From Cerioporus squamosus (Eukaryota; Basidiomycota; Agaricomycetes; Polyporales; Polyporaceae): a stretch of DNA of 64,000 nucleotides. Where the stretch lies: assembly GCA_022592435.1 (NCBI GenBank), contig JABYQS010000058.1, forward strand, positions 124,001 to 188,000, in the 5' to 3' direction. The notes under the pieces were generated by a model, which had not been told where the DNA came from, ran no database searches, and saw nothing but the letters and a program-made list of their open reading frames with translations. Both the position numbers and the translations under genes were made by a program. Shown here in pieces: positions 57,501 to 64,000 of the stretch. Each line of letters opens with the position of its first letter. Positions within the stretch are counted from its first letter, which is position 1.

Positions 57501-58642
57501 GATCAGGTTGCAGGCGGCAAACCCGCCAGACGAGTCAGACTAAGCATGTAACGCCTCCCGAACGAGGCCGATGATTGCGCAAGTGATTGCGAATGCGATT
57601 GCCTCGCCGAGGGAGGCCGCCATGCGCGATGTGCACGAGCACGAGTGTAACTTTGAGTGCAATGTGTGCCATGCGTGCTTCGGCTCGTGAGTTGCCCTGT
57701 CAAGCAGTTTGCGCGAAGGACGGATGGGTACATACGTAGAGACCAGAAGGGCGCGGTCTCCGCGACTTCTTCAGCGGAAGATGTACGGGCCCGACGTAAT
57801 TAGCCTCCAATACAGTAAGTACGGCCATGTAATACATACGCACCTGACGCGCGATCGGTCGCATGGCGGCCTCCGTCGCGAATTTTCGACCGACTTCGAC
57901 GCAGCAGTCCCTAACGCAATCAGGGGATCGTCGAAGGCTCCGTCAGACACTCACAGATCGCAGGCCCTGGAGCGCTGGGCCTTCGTCTAGGTAGGCCAAG
58001 TGAGACCTCGAGGGCGTACGTGCGGCGCGAATCAGCGCAGCGGCGCCACGAGAACCGAACGTACCTGAAGACAGCGTCAAGCATCAGCCTTCGCGACTCA
58101 GAAGATGCGGGCCAGAGAAGGACTGACGAGCGGACGGGATGACTGGATGGATGGATGGATGATTGGATGGATGGATGGAAGAGATACAGGTGCATATGCA
58201 TGCCGCGTGCCACATGAAGCGAACCTAGAACTAGTGAGAAAGTAGGGAAACAACGGCGAACATTAGGACATTAATTTAGGATCGAAGCCCGGCAATACTA
58301 CATGTACACGATGTTTGTGAGAGGAACCGCGATGTGCGGGTATCATGCATGGCATGCGGAGAGCGCGAACGCGAGCGAAAGGACGAACGTGGCGGGGAAC
58401 AGAACAGATAGAACAGACAACAGACAGCAAACAGCGCAGTATCTCATCCACCACTCCATCTCCATCTCGGACCTCATGGCATCGTCTTTCTGGTCAAGCG
58501 GCCCCAGCCTGAGGGACACCGCCTTGATGCGGCAGACACGGCAGGCTAGAGGGGAGCTTGTGCGGGAGAACGCCCGACGTGTGTGATATGGTTCTAAGAT
58601 GCCAAATGCCAGTGCGCTGCACCAACCTTGACACAGAAGCCA
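54538..58642. other. 4.1 kb region without a supportable gene
   Basis: Between the PEX5 start and the 3' end of the C2H2 gene. The longest frame (56080-56952, 290 codons, plus) has no domain, unusual composition and an overlapping equal-length antisense frame, so I do not call it. No RNA gene or transposon motif is recognised. Confidence 0.5.
58143..58181. repeat. GGAT tetranucleotide microsatellite
   Basis: About eight GGAT units interrupted once by GATT, in the non-coding region downstream of the C2H2 gene. Confidence 0.85.
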
Positions 58643-60009
58643 TCATCTCGTCGAGGTGCGTTGCGGAGACCGGCGCGGCCCCCGCTCTGCTGACCGATCC
58701 GTCGAGTTGCTCGCGTTCTCCCACTCCTCTTCCTGCGGGCTCATGCGGTTGGCGATCTGTGCGGCCTCCGTGGCTTGGCGACATTCCGCACCACCGTCTG
58801 ACCGTACTGTGAAAAAAGTCAGCCGGAAATCAGAATTCCCGAATACGATGCGAACGTACGATGACGCTGTGAACGGAAGCGGCGTCAGCGTGCTGCGCTC
58901 GTGTACAGATGAGCCTATGACACTTACGTTGAGCGCGTCTAGACGACTGAATGTCTTCCCACATCCCTGGCATACGTTTGATTGTGACCTCGACGTATGT
59001 AGCGCCTGGTGTCGCCTGAGATAACGAGCGCGCAGAGAGGTGATCAGCGACTGAAAGCGGTGTCAGGGTTTCCCAAGCTCATAGAATACTCACTTGCAAT
59101 CATGCTGCCGTGCAAAACCCTTGTTGCATCCTGGCCATTCGCACAGGAACGGACGTTCGGCAGTATGGGAGCGGAGATGTCCTGCGTCATCGGAGACGAG
59201 CACGGTACGACACGTTGAATGGCGAGCGGGACACGGATGACACGAAAGGAACACACACCTCTCAAGTTGAAGCGCCGAGTGAACGTACTCCCGCAGCCGG
59301 GAACCGGGCAGACAAAATTCGCCTCGTTCCTCCGCCGACTCGCGCTCGCCGCCTGCGTCGCTGTCGTCGTCACCTGCTGCTTCTCGACCTGCATGATCGG
59401 AGGCAGGCGTGGCACGCTCGCGCCTTGCGGGAAAGCCGAGGCGGCGATGACAGACGACGACCGTGCGCGCGTAGTGGGCGCAGACTGGATAGGCGGGAGC
59501 TGCTGCGATTGCGCGTAGAGCAGCGCAGCCTGGGGCGCGCGCTGGGCGTCCTCGGTAGAGCGGCGGCCTGATGAGGGTGGAGGCGAAATCGACGGTCCTG
59601 AGAGTGAGAGCGAGGACGCAGGCGGCAATTGCTGCTGCTGCTGTTGTTGCTGTGGTGGCGGCTGCTGCTGCGAGCCGGGAATCGGAGGTAAGCCCCAGTT
59701 CACAGCATGTGTTCGAAATTGAGGGCTTGGTGGCGATTGGTAGTGCGCACGGCTGGTGGATGCGTGCGCAGGTGGGGGCGGAGGGTGGGTGTAGTATGTG
59801 CTTTGGAGGTGATTGCGATCGTTCATGTCAGAGGGGCCACCGTGTTCTGAGCGGGGAGGTGGCGGATGGGGCGCGTTTGGAGGATGGTCGGGGGACGGCA
59901 TGAGCGGGTTGTACTCCGCCGGGGCGAACTGATACGGGTGCAGCGCACGAAAGGGGGGACCAGAGGGTGGGGGCATAGTTGGAAGACGGAAAGCCGCATC
60001 TACTTCCAT
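58643..60009 (-). CDS. C2H2 zinc-finger transcription factor
   Basis: A nuclear DNA-binding protein. Five exons: 60009-59259, 59181-59094, 59015-58928, 58866-58860, 58806-58643; 1098 nt, 365 aa, phases consistent. The first 225 residues are Pro/Ser/Gln/His-rich, with a polyglutamine-proline run (PPPQQQQQQQQ). Finger 1: CPVPGCGSTF...LRGHLRSH. Finger 2: CEWPGCNKGF...CKRHQALH. Finger 3 is atypical: CQGCGKTFSRLDALNRHLRS ending in GGAEC, where a Cys takes the place of the last His. Introns interrupt each finger. Exon 4 is a 7-nt microexon (CGTCATC) that supplies the RHL of finger 3; reading into the following intron instead gives a short alternative tail. Start MEVDAAFRL was chosen because sequence upstream in frame looks like UTR. 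Regulatory target unknown. Confidence 0.85.
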
Positions 60010-61440
60010 GTCAGTGCTGTAGCGCTGGTAATCGCCGTCTGCGATGCCGTTAGAGCAGAGAGACGCAAGGACAAGGCTGGAATCGGCGGGAGGTCGCGGG
60101 GATGCGGGCGCGGAGGGGCGCGGTGGTGGTGGTAGGGGACAAGGGGAGCCAGGCGATGGTCGGAGGGGCGACGTCGGGGACAAGCACTCGGAGAGCCGGG
60201 CGGCGGGGAAAAAGGGAAAAATGGGAGGCTTTATAGAATATAACCGATAGGAGGGACACCAAGCGCGATGTGTCATGTCCATTAATCTCGATGCGCGTCC
60301 TCTGATCCCGACCGTACCGCCACCCACCACTCTGTTTCGCATCCAGTTCCCCAGGCGCCTACCAGCCTGTCCGGGGTCCTGCCTCTCGTCATCCCCTCCT
60401 CCCGCCGCCCACCGCGTTCCCCGCCCGACGCGGCCAGCGCCCGCTCTGCACTCTCCATCAAACCCGCCTTCACGGCCAGCGCCCGCTCTGCACTCTCCAT
60501 CAAACCCGCCTTCACGGCCACATCCCCGAGCGTGTCGATCCGCCCGCAGCCATGGCCTCAGCCACACCTCCCGGGCCCCCACTGAGCCCATCTCTGTCTC
60601 AGACCGCCGCATGAGCCAGCGTGGCTCTCCTCGCCCGGGCCCACACCTGCTGCGCTCGCACGGGCATGAGAAACGCGCGACCTCCGGTTTCCGACAGCGT
60701 GCATCTTCAGCATCACAGCACGCGTCGGACATCCGCCGGCGAGGTCCAAGTCCTTCTCAGCCAACGCGTCACCATAGGACTTCGTAGCACTACGCAGCAC
60801 AGCATCCAACGTACCTGCTATGACAGGCACCGCATCTATCTTTCGACTGCATGCCTCCATGTCTCTTACAATGCCGACCGTCCCGTGCTTGCGTACTACC
60901 GCGAGAAAAACCACTCACTCCATGGAGATACTCCCCTGCCGCCTGACAAGGCAGGCCGCCCGGCATTTCTCATCCGACCGAAAGGAAATACGCGTCCTAG
61001 CCAACCACTTAGCGGTCCATTTCCAACAGTCCGTGCAAAACGGGCGTCCGCAAGAGGCGACCGCCAGACGGGCAACGCACGGGTTGTACGGGTGGCTGCA
61101 ACCTGTACCTGGCTTAGCCTCGCGATCGGACCACCACCACCCATCTCCTCCTGATACACCGCGACGTCCAAGACACGGATCTGCATCTTGCCAAAGCCAT
61201 GTCTCTCCGCATCATTATTCTATGATTACAAAGGTCTCCTGCTATGTACTCTTCTGAGAACAACGCATGCTGCTATACAATAACTCCCCGTCCGAAACTT
61301 TAAGATGTCCCGTGGCCGCCCGCGAACGCGCCGCGCCCGATTGTCCATGCAGTGTTCGAGTCGCCTTCGGGAGCTGTACCTCCGGAATCCAAATCGTCGC
61401 CGCGATGCTGGTAACCGCCCCCGCTCAGACGCGGTGTCGT
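60010..61440. other. 1.4 kb intergenic region upstream of the C2H2 gene
   Basis: Contains the C2H2 promoter and the 3' flank of the hydrolase gene. It includes a 42-bp tandem duplication (listed separately). No gene is seen. Confidence 0.55.
60431..60514. repeat. Perfect 42-bp tandem duplication
   Basis: Two adjacent identical copies of a 42-bp unit (60431-60472 and 60473-60514, starting CGGCCAGCGCCCGCTCTGCA) about 420 bp upstream of the C2H2 start. The lack of any mismatch suggests a recent duplication or an assembly artefact. Confidence 0.92.
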
Positions 61441-64000
61441 CTACTTGACACTGTCCTGCGTCTGCGAGATAAGATGCGAGTCCAGCAGGCGACGACGCCT
61501 CATCAGCTCGGACTCTGTGATCGTCTGCCCTCCCTGGAGTGCCTTGCTGGGTGTGGGCGCGCTGCCGTTGCCAGGCGACGAGGAGCTCGGTCGTTTGGTC
61601 GGCGAAAATTGCCGCAAAGCCTCCACCTCCCGGATTGGTGTCGGCACTTCGTAGAGGATGTCAGAGCGTAGGTCGCCACTCACACCGTTGGGCGTGGCTG
61701 TGGGCGGAGATGGTGCCTTTGACGATTGCGACGCGGTCCTCCCATGACTCGCCGACGCCCTCCGAACGGTGGCATTGGATGCAGTCGAGTTCCGCCGCAT
61801 ATCCGCATACGACGAGGGTGGCGAGCGCCGCTTGGGTGCGAAGGTAAGCCCATCGTCCGTGTCCAGCTCTGTCTCAGAAGTCGTCGACGCAAACCCGTCC
61901 GTGTCCGTATCCCGCGAACCGCTGTTGCTCCAGTTCGCCTGTACCTTCGACAACCGTCTCGTCCGCGGGCTGGCAAGGGCCGGGTGCGAAGCGCCACGGA
62001 GATCAGCCGGCGGGTTGCCGGCATCGCGAGCATCCGCAAACATTGATCCAGGCGCGCCGTCCGGCCTCGCAAACACCTCGCCCATCCAGTCCGCCAGGTC
62101 GTCGATGACCCCTCGCACCTCCCGTATCAGGCTGGGCATCTGCAAGTAACCGTGGCTCCATTCCGAGAAGATGACCATCCGGACCCAGTCCTCCTCTGTC
62201 TCGGCGGCGAGCCGCTCGTACTCGCGCTGGAGGGCACGCAAGTCCCCATGCACACTCGGGTCGTGCACACCGATACTGGGAGACGTCCGGGCGATGATGC
62301 GCTCGAGCTCTGCGCGGCGGGCGCGCTTGGCCTCACGCACCCGCCCGGCGAAAATAAGCGTGTCGTCCACGAAAGGGTCTTTCTCGCCGCATGTCATCAA
62401 GAGCGGCGGGAACTGCGCCAAGAGATGGTCCGGCGCGAGGATGGGCGACAGCTGATAGTCCGACTGGAAGTCGGGGTTGCGGTGTGGCCCGATGTAAAGG
62501 ATGGCCATTGCGCGCATCTGCAAATCAGGGTTTGATCAGCCATCAGTCATATTCACTCAGCATGTAGACAAGGGCAGACAAGGACGTGGAAGTGAACGAG
62601 AGCGCGGCTGGGGCAGTGTACGGCGTAGAAACGGGTAGAAGCTGTGCAGCTGTATACTCAGCGAGGAACTCACCATGCTAGGGGAAATGATGCGGTCCTG
62701 GAAGTACCCTGTCCTGCTCGTCATGGTCAACCGCGTTCCGATCGGAGCAGTTGCTTCAGTCGACGGCGCAGCGTCGTCCATGGATACGGGGCTCTCAACC
62801 TCGCGTTTGACATCGACCTGTGGATTGAAGCGGATACGGGCTCGCAGCGGCTTCTCGTCGTCCCTACTCGAGCTTGGCGACTCGTCTTCAACATCGCCCA
62901 TCGCGCCACCTTCGTCTTGACTAAATTCCTCGTAGGACATCCTCCTAACGTCAGAGGTCGTGTGGCGCGTACGCAGGGGAGGCATCGCCTTTGCCGACGA
63001 TGAAGTGAATTGGCGCAGCGTGTCTCGGAGGCTGCGTCGTCGGCGTGGCCGCCGATCTCCGACCATGGACAAAGGGCTTATATGGCCAAGATGATCCTTT
63101 TGATCGGGCAGCAGGGACAGGTGTCCGGATGACTGTTCGGTTTGCAATACGCGCAGGTTCTGTGGCGTCATCCACGACGTGAAGTTGAAATCAAGGGCTG
63201 CATAGTTGAGGACCAGCGCAAGCGGGTGAGGCAGATTCATCTGCGTCTGGAGAATCTTGAACATGACGGTCACGGCTATGTGGGCGCCGCTACCAAGAAG
63301 TCAGTATCAAAGTCTCCTATGCACCCGGACGACAATAGAACGCACGCCGAGTCTCCGGTTAGGATAATGTTCAGCGCGTGGCCCGACATGCCGATGACCA
63401 TGCCAGTGGTCTCGACCAGCACCCGATATAGGTCGAAACACTCGTCGATGCTGTATGGATAAGGATCTGTGCGGTCAAATGCCGGGTTGTTCGGTCAGGA
63501 CGGTTAGGAGACGTCGATTAGGTTCGGTCACCCACACTCCGGTGCTTTGCCATAATCAACCGACAGGACAGGTTTCCCGGAGCGGATCGCCCACATGCGC
63601 AGCCTTTCTTCATGGTGTTCTGGGGTCATGGATACAAACCCTCCCCGGGGAAGTCGAGTATGAGGTCAGTCGCGCTGGCAAGTTGATCCGCCGGAGGTGC
63701 GAAAAACAGCCATGTAGTAATCGGGCGGCGTTGGGTCGAGTCCTTCGGGCGGGCGAGCAGGATCTTGCGGCGTATGCTGATGCGGGGGTGCAAGGTCACC
63801 ATGCGTATCTAACTCAGTCGTGAGCGGCGTTGTATGTGGCGCGACATATGGACACTAACGTAAGGGTTTGTCGTCTTCTCCCATGTCGTCCGTAACATTT
63901 CGACCGTGGGTGCGGCACGGTACTTCCGAAGCTGCGTCCCAAGGTAGGTTAATGAGCGGTGTGTCTTGGAGAGCCAGAGAAAGGGAATTGCACACCTTCT
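61441..64000 (-). CDS. HSL-type alpha/beta hydrolase (esterase/lipase), 5' end beyond window
   Basis: A serine hydrolase of the hormone-sensitive-lipase group (alpha/beta hydrolase 3). Visible exons: 64000-63860 (partial), 63808-63536, 63466-63346, 63289-62674, 62517-61441. The conserved region reads LHPRISIRRKILLARP, APPADQLASATDLILDFPG, GGFVSMTPEHHEERLRMW, SVDYGKAPEYPYPYSIDECF and the nucleophile motif GDSAGAHIAV. The likely triad is completed by Asp in CGEKDPFVDD and His in EWSHGYLQM. Between nucleophile and Asp lies a Ser/Arg-rich insertion of about 130 residues. The last 180 residues are disordered and Ser-rich, ending SQTQDSVK. In exon 63808-63536 one G seems missing at GGGG (about 63643-63646): LILDFPG and GGFVSMTP are in different frames at exactly the oxyanion-loop motif. 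Without that base the gene would be truncated. The N-terminus lies past 64000. Confidence 0.87.

Noticed and set aside
59044..60732. 562-codon minus-strand frame taken as a single long protein
   Set aside because: Only its middle part (from 60009) is coding for the C2H2 factor. The portion before 60009 reads UTR-like sequence and the portion after 59259 runs into an intron.

Overview
This is nuclear DNA of a filamentous fungus, almost certainly a basidiomycete of the Agaricomycetes type. Protein-coding genes are broken by many short introns, mostly 48-90 bp, with GT(A/G)(C/A/T)G-like donors, CTGAC/CTAAC branch sites and short exons. The protein families (a Zn2Cys6 factor with a fungal C-terminal domain, a Mkk1/2-like MAP kinase kinase, a PEX5 receptor) are fungal. 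No plasmid, phage, CRISPR or intact transposon was seen. Almost no single open frame equals a gene, so I spliced the models by hand and checked exon phases; nearly all close in frame.

Layout. 1-3150: nothing convincing. 3151-5351 (-): Pho85-type cyclin. 5352-15886: 10.5 kb without a supportable gene. 15887-19210 (-): 16-exon Zn2Cys6 transcription factor. 19211-26625: a second 7.4 kb desert. From 26.6 kb onward the window is gene-dense: 2-methylcitrate dehydratase (-), SNAPc subunit 3 (+), TFIIH subunit Tfb4 (+), a taspase-like threonine protease (-), SR140/U2SURP splicing factor (+), intron-containing tRNA-Leu(UAG) (-), MAP kinase kinase (-), a disordered protein of unknown function (-), RNase H2 subunit B (-), a putative membrane/coiled-coil protein (+), a small secreted Cys-rich protein (-), an aldo/keto reductase (-), a small membrane protein (-), PEX5 (-). 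A 4 kb gap follows, then a C2H2 zinc-finger factor (-) and an HSL-type alpha/beta hydrolase cut by the window end (-).

The genes are mostly unrelated housekeeping functions: basal transcription (SNAPC3, Tfb4), splicing (SR140), genome maintenance (RNase H2B), peroxisome import (PEX5), propionate metabolism and signalling. Two pairs are head-to-head with 251 and 297 bp between start codons, probably sharing promoters.

I did not find a clearly new multi-gene system. The most notable points are: an apparent taspase in a fungus; 7- and 8-nt microexons in two transcription factor genes; two GC-AG introns; two introns hidden in one long uninterrupted frame; and at least four, perhaps five, single-unit indels in short homopolymer or dinucleotide tracts that break otherwise well-formed genes. 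That last pattern suggests uncorrected assembly errors rather than gene death.
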